A program made the translations under genes and the position numbers. Shown one piece after another: positions 25,036 through 39,700 of a stretch of 64,000 nt of DNA; within the stretch, counting starts at the first letter, position 1, and every line of letters begins with the position of its first letter. The stretch is from Sinonovacula constricta. Its lineage: Eukaryota; Mollusca; Bivalvia; Cardiida; Solecurtidae. The notes beneath the pieces were generated by a model. It saw nothing but the letters and a program-made list of their open reading frames with translations. It made no database searches and was not told the DNA's origin. Location of the stretch: NCBI GenBank assembly GCA_007844125.1, contig CM017559.1:30380426-30444425 (forward strand), written 5' to 3'.

Positions 25036-25461
25036 TGTAATGAGTGAATGCTAATTACTTTAAACCATTATTCTAAGGTTAAACATTTCTCTGGCATATG
25101 TGCATTTCTTTCATCCTGTTACCGATTATGTGGGAATCAAGCTTATAGATTAATAATTTGATAACATCATTTGATATTTAAATTGTTGTGCTGCGTAAAT
25201 GATAGTTAAAAGATATCATCAACATACTTGATTCTGTTTGCTGTTTTTTGTGTGTGTGTTTTTGCTGTGAGAAAGACGAAGTCTTGTTCTATGATTTGAT
25301 AGTTCATAAATGTGGTCACATGTTCATATCTGTATGAAAACAATATTTTTTAGATGTCTTATAACAAGAAAGGCTTTGTGATACTACTAAAAATCTACAA
25401 GGTTAGAAACTAGTCAGTTTATGAATGACAAGAAAAGATGTGTAACAAGACATACATAAAT
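25036..25461. other. Intergenic, nothing recognised
   Basis: AT-rich, with no exon or repeat signal seen. Confidence 0.35.
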
Positions 25462-25700
25462 ACAGGGAACACCAGTGGCCAAGCTGTTGCCAACTTGTAA
25501 CTTCTCAGCCCCTCACCACGTGGGTTCGAGTCTCATTCTGGGTAAGAACTTAAATGTGGGGAGGTTTTCCAGCTAATCTGCGGTGTACCGATGATTCTAC
25601 CCAGACATAAGTCAGCGATATTCATCCAACCCTAATTAGCTGGGCATCTCAAAAATGACCATAATTGTGTTTTTGGGATGTAACAAAAAACAAACAAAAA
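25462..25700 (+). mobile_element. tRNA-derived SINE, family I
   Basis: B-box-like gggttcgagtctc, then ggttttccagctaat and attctacccagacat as in the 4946 copy, and a caaaaaacaaac tail. Confidence 0.65.
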
Positions 25701-26044
25701 TACATCTTTCTTTTCAATGTATCTTTACTAGTAGCAGTTGGGTCTCTAAAACTACACCAAATATTTCTTTCACTTATGCATGAACTTGTGAGCAGATAAT
25801 GAAAAATTGAATAAGGTTAAATAGAAAATACCAGTATACATTGGTAAGGGTTGACAAGTACAGCCTGTATCATGTTCTTTTATTCATATCGGTAATCATT
25901 GTCAGAACCCACAGTTGTGTTGGTTACCCATGTATTACATGTAGTAGCTTCAATTGAACATGCATTTTCATTGGACTACAAGTGGCTAGAAATATTTACA
26001 AAAATAAATTTTTGCCAGCGGTAACCATGAAACAAGAGGTATGA

Positions 26045-26140
26045 TTAAACGTTAAATTTGCTCTACCTTTTTATTAATCTATAAAAATTGGTTAAATGAA
26101 TTATGATATCTTTAAGTTAACATCTTTAAAATTCTGTTTA
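26045..26140 (+). repeat. Duplicate of the segment at 20623-20700
   Basis: Direct, diverged copy beginning taaatttgctctacctttt. Confidence 0.55.
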
Positions 26141-29100
26141 GCTGTATACCAGGGCCCTCACTACCAATATTTATAAATCAATAATTCATTATTTTGGGAA
26201 GACCAATCATTATAATTGTCACTTTGCTTGATCATTTGGTAACCTCTCTATAGTAAAATATTTGTGGATTTTAATATATGGAAAACTGACAGTAAGTGAA
26301 GGTGTCGGGTTTTATGTGATAATACAATTGAGTTTCGTGGGTAGTAGTTTGTCAACTAAGGGAGGAACATGCTTTGTTTGCGATGAAGAATCACTGTAGT
26401 GTATGGTATAAGCTGGTGGCTTAAGTGTTGTGTTTCAATAAGTGGATCTGCCATATATTGAGAATTTTACTACAATTTGCTGAGGATACCTGAATTGTCT
26501 GTTTTTGAGCTCTGAAGGTTTATCTCTTTGACAGCCAAGCAGAAGCTGATATTTGTATAGATCTAAGTCAGTCAGCTCCCTCCTAGGTTTATAAAGTTTA
26601 TTTTTATCAGAAAAGGCAAAAATCCCTACAAATCGTCAAGGAAAAAGATTGTGTTGTTTTTTTGCATGCTTCTTGGGTATAAATTTGATTAAATTTATTA
26701 ATGATTTATTTAAAGACAAGCCTGTAAGGTAATTGTATTGAAAGCATTATATCCAAACATTTGGGAAGGATTTCTTTTATTTCGTATGATATTTATTTGA
26801 GTATATGTATCATGTTATTAAACAAGTGTTTTAATAAGGTGCAGACTTAACTGTTATAAGTATTTTAAAAGATAAGTTATCTTAAATAATAAAAATGTAA
26901 ACATAATGAAAATGTTTTTCTTTTATATGTGTGTCCATTCTTATCAGTCTGGAATAATGTCAGTCATTTAAAGAATATTGTTTTAAAAATAATATGTTGT
27001 GCAGGTGTCCACAGTGTCCAGTCAAGTTTAATCTCAATCACAGGAAAAAGTTGATATAACTGTTTTATCTGTGTCCAAATTAAATATAATCAAATAACAT
27101 ACTTATTATCAGACACTGAAGAAAAAAGAAGAAAATAGAGAATCTGAAATGAATGTTCATTAGATATTGAAAATATTAAATAAGTTGGATGAAATGATGT
27201 GGAACGAGGCTCTGCTGAGTTTCGTATCATTTTAGACGATTTTAATAATTTTGGTATCTAATGAACACAAATATTAGATTAAATTTATCATAACCAAAGA
27301 AATGGCTCTTTTTTGTTTACAATGCATCATCTTTTTATAGTATGACTGTATGAACAGTCAGCCTTGACATGTGTAATTCAGTTTGGGAGAATCAGAACAA
27401 AAAATAGTTCCACTCTGTATTCAACCATTTTCCATAAAAAGGGAACAGATTCGTTGATAACATGACTAAAATGTTAATTTTTAATTCAATGAAATGAAAA
27501 TGTCCGTCAAAATGCATAAACCAGAGACAACAAAGTGATCAGGAAATAGCGTATACACTAAAGATACTTAATGATGTCACACTACGATAACTAACCAGGG
27601 TGTTACCAAAAATAATGCATGAGTGTTACCTTGCACTAGCACGGTAGGATATATGATAAATACTGTTTTGTGCATGTTGCAATTAAACCAACTTGCCACT
27701 GAGGCATACCAAATGGGAGTGATTTATATTTGGTGATAACAAAGTCAATAAAATACATCCATACCCAAAATAGAAAATAAAAAATGAGTTGTGAAACTGG
27801 TCAAATCTTTTACGATCACCCATTAAATTTTGTTTATGTGCATATACAATTCTAAAACTTAGTAAAAAATAAGTAACATTACCATACAACACTTCTTTTT
27901 TTGTATTTTTTGTGGCTATAATATATATCTACATACTTTATTAAATATAAAGTTTTATTATATAGAAAGTTGTTGTTTTTTTCTGCTAAAATTTCAAATG
28001 GAAAGGTGACAATACAACTATAAGGCATTGTTTTAAGTTTTATTGATAAACCTTTGGTCAACATATTTTCTGGCATAAGTAACCAGAACAAGGGTGAAAA
28101 ATTAAAACATCAACAAGTCTGGGAAAAACAATTAAATATCCCATACAGTTAACTCTGTTCAACGTACAATCCAAACATAAAACATAAATAAAGGAAATGG
28201 ACTCGACACACTCATACAAAAATAAATGCTTTGAAACCACTTTCACCAGCCAATAGCTAAATGCAAGCTGGGTCATAGAAGGGGCTGGATTTACATGAAT
28301 AACTAACCAATCAAAAGATTGGATGAAGAAAACATGAAAAAAAATGAACCAATCAGAAAAGGGGGCAGAATTTACATTAAAAACTTACCAATCAAAGGAG
28401 AGTGTGGAGTTTATATAGAAAATTAACTGTTCAAAATTGTTAATGGGACAAAATTAATAATGGTCGAACTTAATTTATATTTTATTGACATATAAAGAGG
28501 AAAAATAATATTAAATGAGAAAGATAAACTCATCTGTAAGAAAATGATGCAAATGGCTTAACAGACTTATCAAAGTTTATAATAAGAAAATATTTCGCAT
28601 TGTCATCTACATACACATGAGAAATATAAAATGTTAAAAAAAAGTTATGCTTAAAATTTTAAGTCGAAAAACAAATGAATTTTGGCTTCATTTGCATGTT
28701 AGATATGCCGTTTTTATAACTTGAAGTATGAAATCTCATTTTCTAGAAGAAAAAACATTCATTCAATATTTAGAAAGCTATTGTTTTTGTTCTTCTAAAA
28801 AAAGTAAAACATTGATTCAACAATCAGAAAGCTGTAGTTTTTGTTCTCTTAAAAAGTCATAAAATGTTTTTAATGATCTGCTTGACTCATTAAGACAAAC
28901 AGTAAAATAATCCATTAGTCAAATATGTGGTACATGCTATTTTTATACAGCAAACAATTGGTAACAGGGGATAATGCTGATAAACATGATACATGAATAA
29001 TTAAAAGTTCTAAGCAGTCAATAAATGCTTTTGGGTGTTTGGAATCGATGATAACATGGGATAAATAATGACATACTACATCTGTCATTTAAAAATCAAC

Positions 29101-30186
29101 AAGGAATAATCATTTCAAAAATTGAGCAATCAATTTCATAGCATTTTTTCAAATATCAGTCGCAACAGTTAAAGTGGGTATGTGCTGTCGTGAAGAGAAT
29201 AAAATCTAGTGAAGAATTGCATGGTGAAACACAAATACATGTATCTCACATTAGTCTGCTATGCTATCATACTCTCCCATGCCAGACAACTTTGGCCATC
29301 TTATGTTCTGTTATAACACATGTTCTTAACTGACTGTATTAAATAACAATTCAGATAGTGGGGAATGAAGTTGTTATACAAACTATATATTTATACTGAT
29401 TGGTTTTAAAAACAAATCTGGTTGGCGACCTTGTTGACAAAAGTTGTGTCCCTTGACCAGTTTGCCCCTGACAAGTTATCTCCCTTTATATTATGTTTGA
29501 ATCGGCTGTTAAGCATCTTCAATATCCAGAATTTTCATCAAACGATGACATTTGCAGACTTAACACACAAGTTTCGTCAACATATTTACCATATTTGAAA
29601 TATAATAAATAACCAAGCATTCATAATAGAGGGGTGCATTAAAACAACCTGGTTTTATGAACAAAATACACCAAAATTCAACTGAAAAAAAAGACATTTA
29701 CATTTATGTAATCATGTATATATACTTACGATTCTTCGTGTCTTGCAAGAACAGCAAGAATTAAAGTAAAGAATACTGGTAATACAAATACCTGTAATCT
29801 TTCTTTGCTTGTCACAAGTGTTTCTCTACTTAAAAAACATTTAATAACCAGTTATGCAGATGTTTGCTATCTATACTGGTAACATGTTCTTGCTATAAAC
29901 ACTCAGTTCAAAGAGTGTTGTAGCACATTTATAAACATATATTAGCAAACATAGGAATATCTCACATGCTTTATTATATGACTGAACAAGCAATGTACCT
30001 ACATATATTCATAATTATAAACAGCAGTAGCAATTAAGGGGTGTGGGAGTATACAAATCCAAATAATTTAAAAATGTAAGGTTTAATTGTTATCACATTT
30101 ATCACTGATAAAACAAATCACTTAACTCTTTGGCATAAAACTGTTTTTCAAACATCTTTCTTTAAAAACTAAAACTCTAAAAGATG
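26141..30186. other. Intergenic, no gene recognised
   Basis: About 4 kb without a convincing exon on either strand. A short irregular repeat of accaatcaaa motifs lies at 28290-28440. Part of this may be the 3' UTR of the minus-strand channel gene if its UTR is very long. Confidence 0.4.
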
Positions 30187-30705
30187 TTAAAAATGGTATC
30201 CAACAGTTTGTGTTATCAAATACATTTAACAATATCTTCCCCAGTTTTGAGGGAATTGGTCTTTTATTTCTGCATAAACTCATACTTCAGTAAAGTCAAG
30301 ACTTTAGTAAACCTGATTTTTTAACTTTACCTCAATTGTTAAACAGTACAAATCATGAAAAAATCGCTCTGAATGTTCGGTCTTTTCTAATCTATTTATA
30401 GGCATGATGCGGATTTCTGCTAAAAATAGATGTGGTCCTCAAACTAGATTAGCCAGATGATGATATATTGTGATTTCAAATAAGAGTGGTCACATGTTTT
30501 TATTAGGTTTAAAAATTGGAAACGACAGCTTGGCTCTGATAGGAAACACCTGCTTGCAATGACGAGTAAGGATTTATGCTTTACTATTCACACAGATTTA
30601 GGGCATCAATTAACAGCATTTTGCAGGACCATTTCAGGAAACAAACACTTATTTTGTTATTTTAGAAAAAAATGTTTTCTCCAAACTGTTGGTTATCACC
30701 TTTAA
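30187..30705. mobile_element. TTAA-flanked MITE, family A, copy 2
   Basis: TTAA at both ends. The termini are aaatggtatccaacagtttg and, inverted, caaactgttggttatcacct. The interior contains gcaatgacgagtaagg and tattcacacagattta. Confidence 0.8.
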
Positions 30706-32430
30706 AAATGTTAATTATCGTCACATACATATACTGTGAATATTATGTCACACCTTCACATCAAAAGAGTACTTTCAAAACAAAACTTTGCCAGACTCCT
30801 GTATCATTCATTAACTGTGTCAATTTAATTGAAAGTATTCTGTACTAATTAACACAAATCTTGGTATTAATTTTGTTTATTTTTTAAGTGTTTATTAATT
30901 ATAAGACCATAATAAAGTCCTTAGGTTAAGTTAGTGTACACTGTAATGGAAATTTTTCGAATGTAGCATATATACTTGTATTAATTAGAGCATAAAATAT
31001 GTACCTTGCCAAACCAAAGCTGGCTTGAGGAGTTTATGGAGGTCTTAGCAAGAAGAGTACCAGGCATACTGACAGGAAGTGTGTGGTTAAGGGATGTTCG
31101 TACATGTACATATATGCTGCAGCTGCTGACAGGTTCTTGAGTTACAGGGCCGATCAGAAAAAAAAAATAATAAGGGGACACAAACTGACAACAAGAATTA
31201 AATATCACAGTGAAATAATACTATTTGGCAAGGTGTTTTTCATAAAATAATAAAATGTGGAAAATATTCACATTCAAACTGAAAATACTCGGAAAGGTTA
31301 CTGAACATAAAAACAATAGTTAGTATTCACATTTCAACTGCCATTTTAACATCCATGAGAAAACAATGGGCATTTGTTTGCTAGCAATACTTAGGCATCG
31401 TAGGAAGACTTAAGTTATTGTATGAACAAATACCTGTACACTTTTAGGGAATTTATAAACACATCATATAAAACATATACAATGTATTTGATACTTGTAT
31501 TTTACACTTATCTTTTTGCTTCCCACTTGTAGCGCTAATTTTCCAAAAATACTTTCATTATAACGTTAAGAACTTGTGTTAAAAGTAAGAAAAAAAAAAG
31601 CATTTGCTTCTCAAAATATGTTCTGCTTGCCCAAATATGATTTTGCAGAGAAAACACTGTTTAAATAAATTAATATAATTGTTCATACAATGTTGTACAA
31701 TTATTTTCATGTAGAAAGAGGTTGTACATATATGTAGCAAACATTTACCACAAAAAATAAAACAAAGGGAATATTTTGTACAATTGACACAGCCATTCAC
31801 ACATACATGGTAGAAAGACACAGTATCTTCTAAAATTAACAAATTATAAATAAACATGCATTATTATGAATGTATTAAAACGCAATTTACACTCATCTAT
31901 ATACAGATATAAAAATAGCAACTACCATTCCAATTTCAGTCTCTGAAAAAATGCATAGTTTGGGAGGGTGATTGGATAGATATTTGTTATTAAATATAAA
32001 TATATGCATCAACAATAAATATTCCACAGGAATTTGATTTTACAATGTGACAATATATTCCACTTCCACAGAGTTTGTTCCAAGTCATAACAAGTGATCA
32101 TAAATGCCGAAGTTTAACAGATCTCCGTTACACTACACTAAATGCATTTTTGGTGACAATAAACCTTATCTAACTTCCCAAATATTCACATATACATGGA
32201 ATTCATGTCTTCTGCACATTTTGCCTACAATATTTCAAATCTGAGATTCCAAATTTGACGTCTGTACATATATCTATGCTAAAGCTACATGTATGGAGCA
32301 TCAGCATCATCACTGTTGTACATACCGTGGTGTTTGTAAACACGGCCATCTAACGAACACAGATGTCCCAGACGTACTGTTCAGACAGACTATCTACAGC
32401 ACAGACTGGGGTTCTCTACAGAGAGCTGTG
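30706..32430 (-). other. Probable 3' UTR of the NaV2 channel
   Basis: AT-rich sequence following the channel stop codon in the direction of transcription, with no other gene. Minus-strand AATAAA candidates (tttatt on the plus strand) lie near 30874 and 30892. The true end cannot be decided from sequence alone. Confidence 0.35.
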
Positions 32431-33710
32431 TCACAACTCAACATCATTATCCTTGTCTGGACTGTACAACACTGACACTTTCGGCATCTCCATCGCACTC
32501 TGAACCTTGCCACGCTTCTTTGTCGGGGGTTTTACATCTGATGTTGAAGGAGAATCACTTTTAACACTGAGCCTACTGATCGCACTACTTGGCCGTGAAG
32601 AGCTGAAGAAGCTGCTTAAGGCAGTGCTGAGTCTGGTGCCTAAGTTTCGAATGCTATTGGCCTTACCACGGGATTCCACATTCACTACTTTCTTTTGATT
32701 TTGGTGCTGCATGGCCAAGGCAGCTATATTTTTCATTTGCTTTTGAGCTTTCCAACTGCGCCATGCTCTCTGCAGAGTCTTAGCAGCCACGTCTTCCTTT
32801 TTACGCTCCATTGTTGACGATGTGCGACATGTGTTTACACGGGTAGGGAAGGCGGCTTGGAATCTCTGCTCCACTTGTTCATGCAAGGCATTAAACTCTG
32901 GCGATTCTTCCACATTTCCAAGCACATATTTGACCAGCGCCATGAGAACGTCTAAGCAATGAAGCTTATCCCCTTCAACTATTGGAAGATCAAAGGAAAC
33001 TAGAGCTATTTCATTAGGTTTTGAGATACCTAAAGGTGGCTCGAGGTCGGCCACAAAGTTTGACAACTGCTCATACTTGATGAACTGAGTAGCTAGTGGG
33101 TCATAGCGCTCCCACACTACATAAAACATGTCAAAGTCATCCTCAGTTATACCCACTTCCTCCTGCTCATGAGCTTGATTAAAGTTCTCCAAAATCACAG
33201 CAATAAACATGTTAATAACAACTAAAAATATGACAAGAATGTATGTGGTGAGAGCAAGCACGGCCATATAAGGAGTCCCGCAGTCTCCTGGGCTTTCCTG
33301 CACTCGTTCACCATTGGGACGTGTATAATAATCAGGGTCGCAATTTGGCGGCCCCAGAAGCAATGAGTCGAGGATATCGTTCCAGCCAGCGGCCGTAGAG
33401 AGACGGAACATAAGCATGAAGCTGTTGATGAAAGTCTTGAAGTTGACAACATCCTCATCCAGAGCTCCATTGATCTTAAGATTCTGGAAGGTTGACATGC
33501 AGATAATGGCATAGATGTACATGATGAGGAAGAGCAACATGCCAATGTTAAGAAGGGCAGGCAGGGAGATGATCAGGGCAAATAGCAGTTTCCTGATGCC
33601 CTTGGCAGCCTTGATTAGTCGCAGCACCCTCCCGATCCTGAACACTCGCACCACACGCAGCAGCGTTGGGCTGATAATCACGTTCGAGATGATGTCTTCA
33701 ATAATTATAC
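32431..33710 (-). CDS. NaV2 exon Q: IVS4 to C terminus (terminal exon)
   Basis: The acceptor is tcttttacag. It encodes IVS4, IVS5, the pore loop [10 protein letters not shown] (alanine at the filter), S6 ([20 protein letters not shown]), an EF-hand-like region, the IQ-like [11 protein letters not shown], a Ser/Lys-rich tail and DKDNDVEL followed by TGA at 32431. Confidence 0.96.
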
Positions 33711-36700
33711 CTGTAAAAGATCAGATATCTTAGAAATTGTTTGGAATTAAATGTATCAAGCGGTTACCTTCTTTCAACACTAATCATAAAGTAATTGAAA
33801 CACAGGACAAAAATAAAAGGACTTGCAATATTAGTCAAAGTAGTTTTAGAGAAAATAGAATGTTAACTGAGAATGTTAAGAAAGTAACTTTAGAACAGGA
33901 GCAGCAGTTGTTAGCGTTGGTGTTTAATCAGTAAAAAAGATAAGATGCAAGATGTAAGAGGATATATACAAGTTATAGATACATGTGGTAACTGGTTAGG
34001 ATTTTAAAAAGACATAATTATCCTATGTATTATAATAGAAAAGATCATGTGTTTGAATCTTTGAACTGTTATCCCTTATCCTGCCAAGCATAAGTTAATT
34101 AGGCTCATTAATTAATTAATTGATCAATTAATCAAATTAATTAATTAAGTATTAATCATCCACTTGTCTGACAGCTCCAGCTGGAAGCAGTCTTATCAGG
34201 ATCTGTGCTATTTTTACTACTGTCTTAAGCAACACATCTACATGTTAAAACCTGTTCATGTAGTTGTCAGAAAATTTTATTGGTTTTTAAATTTTAAAAT
34301 TTAGCAGGATAAGAAATTTAATAAGCATAATTATTTTTTGTTTTCTACAAGAGCATTGATCTATTGTACATGGCTTGACTATAAGGTGTAATAAAGATGT
34401 GATAAAGATACATCTAAACCTAGAGAAACACACAGTATAAACTCCCTTTCGACCAGCTGTTTGAAAAGCAATTACATATGAAAATCATTTCAGGAAAACA
34501 TGTATAAACTACATTTGTGCAATCACTTGTATAATTTTTTAATCTTCTTTTAAATATGTATATGAACATCCATATGAGCAATAAATTATAATTCATCACC
34601 TATGCATTATAAACTACAGATCTAATGAGTCATATTAATCATTAGTCATATGTTTTTCATACTAAAATGTAATAAATTCAAACAAATGCAGCTTCTTGGA
34701 TGGTATCATGGTTCTCTGAAATTGAGTTACCAATTTTACTTGAAGTCTTGTAGAATAATCATCAATCTTTGTATTACAACATTTTACATGAGTGGTTGCA
34801 TGGAAATTGTTGGTTTAAGGCCAGTATTCACCAACTGTTCTTATCGGTAAGTAAGAATTGCTCAAGTCATGGATTTCAATCCACTATATCTTCATTATGT
34901 AGTTAGCTACATGTTTGTATTTTAGCAAGACACTTTAATTTTGCTATTTAGAGCTTAAAATTACGTTGAAACTTCATAAATAAGCTTATTTTTGTTGGTA
35001 TGAAAATTGTGACTTGGGCTTAAGTCATGACTTAGGCTTAGGAATGCTTGGTGAATACCGGCCTAAATTATGAATGTCAGCCACTTGACTTATTACTATT
35101 TCAGCTATTAAAGCCAACTTTTTTGCCTAGCCTTTGTAAATGCTTTCATTGAACACCTGACATGATACCACACCCAGTCACATTATCCTGACACTAGGCT
35201 GATTGGTCAGGAAACTATCTTTATATTTGCTTGAATATTAACAAGGGAGCTGCATGTATATGTACATGTATACCACTTAACATTTTTAATGATTTGGTAT
35301 GTTGTGGCCAGGACTTGAACCTGTGGCCTCCCATAGAAAAAGCTGAAATGTGTTAACAATGAAGCTTCTCTATTTCTACTTAGCAATAGTAACAGCTGGC
35401 TAACACCGCTCGAGCGTGTGAGCAATGTTAACACCTTATCGCGGATGTTGGAATATTAAAACGGCTCTCGTTCCTGTTAAATGCCATTTAGAGCGCCATG
35501 ATGTAAAAGTCTGCTGATAAAGTCCAAAGTATTTGGATGAAATCTCCTGGTAAAGCTTTCAAACATATTGCTTATGTTTACTGGGTTTTTCAGTATTTCA
35601 GTTAGCTGGAGACATATAGTGCTGCCTTCACTGTGTATAGCATGCGCTGAACACCTGGCAAGATATCACACCTGGTCACATTATCCTGACACCGGAGCAA
35701 CCAGTCATGGAACTACCCTTATATTTGCTTGAGCGTAAGCAAGGGAACTATACCACTACCATTTTTTACGACTTTGGTATGTCGCGGCTCAGGGTCGAAC
35801 CGGGTGCCTCCCACATCTGCAGCCGATGCTACCAGGTCCAGTCTATACATGTATTGTGTGTGAAATGGAAATGTTTTAACAGTGATTATAATGAATAATA
35901 CCACATAGATAAGTTTCCATCAAAATATGGAACTTAAGATTAAGGTACCGGTATATAATAAATAAGCCTATTCACCAGCTAAGGGTCATCTGTTGTTATA
36001 GACTGATTAATATCTACAGGTTTAAAGCATTAGTACATGTATAAAAGAAAAATATACATTTATATCTAGGACATATTTATCTATGCACATTTGTGTTAAC
36101 AAGAAAAATATCTATAGAATAATGAGAGCATATTTAGGAATAAAGGCATCTAAATCTAAGTCAAAATGATGGATGTTTCTTAATAGCGTGATTACAGAGT
36201 GAAAAAAGTTGTGAAGATGGCAGGGTGTAATGAAAAATTATTGCTTCAGATGACTGAATTGTAACTTTTATGACAACTGTAAAAAAGTTCATATTAGGAA
36301 AAGGTTTGTTTGAATATACAACTGAGTGGTACATGGCCACTGAACAAAACTAATCTTGGACACAATAATGCTAAACATTGACCCCACTGACCTGTTAATG
36401 GTTGACCCCCGACCTATTATAGCTTGACCCCTAACCTGATAATAGTGTGCTAAATTGGGCTTAATTTTTGATCCATCAATTAGTTATTTGCTTATAACCC
36501 CAGATTAGATTTAGCATTTAGGAAAGCGAGAATATTGTTTGTAATATGGTGATATCATACAACAGTACATACGTGAATCAGCAGTTTATACATTTCATAT
36601 AATTTTTTTAATGAAGCATAAAGGATTAATTATCTGGAAATTATGCAGTTGACACAATTAATATACTGTATATATATTTAATCAAAGCAAGGCATAAAGG

Positions 36701-39700
36701 GATTAATTATCTGAGAATTGTGCAGTTGATACATTTTTCATAAAGTGTTTGCAATATTTGTATTGTTTACATTGTTAGTCTTCTGCCTATTGAGTAAGAG
36801 ACAAAGAAGTATTTTCTTGGTGTCTATTGATTTCACCCACCAAACAACTTCCATTACACAGCAATAGTGGAAGATGATGGTCCTTGTTGTGGTTCTCTGG
36901 TATTGAGTTATTAATTTCACTTGAAGGCTCAAATAATAATCATCATTCTTTGTATTTACAACAATATTCGTAAGTGGTTGCATGGAAATCATTTGTTTAA
37001 GCAATCAATGTCAGTCTTTGGACTTGTGACTGTTACAGCTAAATTCCACAAACTTTTTGCCCAGCCTTTGTAACTGCCTTCACCGGACACCTGGCGTGAT
37101 ACAACACCCAGTCACATCATCCTGACACCAGGTCAGCACCACAGTCGGTGATGCCGGCATGCCAGCAGAGCTTGATATAAACTGTTAACATTTTACTGTT
37201 TCAACGAATGGCTTTAGTTATCATTAGCATAATTTTAAATCCCAAAGATTTTTATATTTTTTCTCTCATATCTTAACTTTAACCTGATTATACTTTATTT
37301 ACCTCAAACCCTACTGTATTCAGCACCATATGACATATCAAATGTCAGTGTGCCATAAAACCCCAAATACAAAAATAAAAAACTTGACATGATACCATTT
37401 CAGGTCAAATATGGATGCCATAGCAATCGGTAACAGCACTACCATTACAAGCAGCAATTAAGTAATGAGCAATACAAAGAAAGATGTGTAATTTGTTCAG
37501 ACAACTGTGGACTTGTCGTGTGTTTGAGTCAATATGTTATTACTATTGTTTTGCAGTTAAGCATACTTGATTTGTTTTCCTTAAAATACTTTCTAGCTGG
37601 CACCACATGCCCTTTAACCATGTCAGTGTGCCCTAAAATCGAAAAAATTAACTAGAATGATCACTTTAAGGGATTAATTAATGTACATTCTTGCTAAAAG
37701 GCGGTAATTAACCACTGTGATTTCAGGATCGACAGACAAGTGACTCCATTATAGCCCCCTCGAACTGTTTGATTGTTTGGTTTATTGTCCCACCAACAAT
37801 CTTTCAGTTATCCACTTAAACCAGATACAGTACTGCCTTCATCGTGTATAGCATGCCAATGACAACTGGCAAGATGAAACAGCCAGTCACAGTATCCTCA
37901 ATCTGGACCTAAAAGTCATGGAACTATTGTCAAATTTTCTTAAACGTTGGCAAGGAAGGGAAAGTTTTATCAATACTGATATGTCGAAGACACATGTTTG
38001 AAACCAGGACCTGGAGGCAATGCTCTACAGATAGCGTGATCGCCAGCTATGGGTATATCATGGGTAATAAATGAATGAATGTTTTAGCCTATGTGCTTCT
38101 AATGTTTCTTTTCATGATGCAAAAAAAATCCCACCATCCAATGATTACTACTATACACAATATTTACCCACCGGTACATAGGGCTTGAAATAGAAGAACA
38201 GTTAACAAGATGTGCATTTATCTAGCCACATTTTTAAGAAAATATCTACTGAAAAAGGCAACAATAGTAAAATAATGCATTTTTAAAGATACAAAATAAA
38301 CTGCAAAAAATGCACACTGCAGAGTTTGAGCCTGATTGTCTTTGAACATGGTAATATAGTATAAATAAGCACTCTGTAAAAAAAATACACTGGGTGTTAT
38401 AAGGCAAACATAACCAAAAAATAAAACAAGGGTATAAAACTGAATCACAACATAAAGCAGGTGTTGAAGCATTATAAGCTGTTTATATCTGGATGAATCA
38501 CTCAGAAACTTAATATAATGCGGAACGAAACTGAAGACTATGGTTTTATAAGTTCACTCCAAGGTTATCTATACAGTGGGCAGCTACTGCCTGTGGTTAC
38601 TGTTACCTCCTGGAAACTCTATTTGTCCAAATATGCCATCTAAACAAAACATGGAGGCTTTAGTCTTTGTTTTTGTACAATTTTTATAGATTGTTCAATA
38701 CATTAAAATCTTTTCCTGGAAAATCTATTTGTCCAAATAAGCCATCTTAACAAAAATGGGAGGCTTTAGTTTTTGTTACTGTACAATTTTTATATAGATT
38801 GTTCAATATATTCAAAGTATTTTCCTGGAAAATCTATTTGTCCAAAAATGTCATCTTAATAAAACAGGGAGACTTAAGTCTTCCTTTTTATACATTCTTA
38901 GCAATAAATAAATAATCAATTACATTAGTTTAATGCATGTATACTATTTTTTCAAATATGCCATCTCAATTAAACATGGATGCTTAGGTCTATTTTCGTA
39001 CATTTTAGTGAATGAATAAATACATTGTTCAAGTACATTAATTTTACGTCATTACGCATTTACACTATTTTGCCCAAACATGCCATCTAAAATAAAATAT
39101 CGATGCTTGGTTTTTGCTTTCACAACTCCTCAAAAATTATTACATTAATTCTGTATGTAGATAACTTGCAGTAATCATTGAAATTTGGAAAAAACATGGA
39201 GACTTCATTTTTTTTATTAACTATTACATTTTATACATCTTGATCAAGCGTCAATTTTTTTTAAAGTATTTATGAAAACTTACTTGGCATTGAAACACAA
39301 CATTGTCGCATTAGTTTGTGATTAGAACAGATTTTACTTTCTAACTGCACATTGCAAATTAATGATGTACATAATGATGTACATAATATCAAAGACAAGA
39401 AGTTAAGAAAAAGTAATGATCAAACCTGTGTATGGATATTTTTCTTTCCTTTTACTGTGAAATTGATGCTTAAGATTAAAAGCTTTAATAATACCTGACA
39501 AAACTAGTTACAAACAGTCCTTAACCTTAAATAAATTAGGGACATAATAATACAATTTTAAAGGTGGTATCCAATAGATATTTTCCATGTGATGTCATAG
39601 GCACTGATAAGTGTAAGGCAGCCATCTTTGAAGGCAGAAGCTAATCACTGAAATCTGGAAATATGGCCTGTATTAAACTCACCACTGTGTTTTTATCTTT

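Noticed and set aside
31015..31200. GC-richer patch with a short minus-strand frame
   Set aside because: No start or splice context and no similarity I recognise; more likely 3' UTR or repeat.
32507..33733. Plus-strand open frames opposite the channel's last exon
   Set aside because: Antisense shadows of a strongly conserved coding exon.
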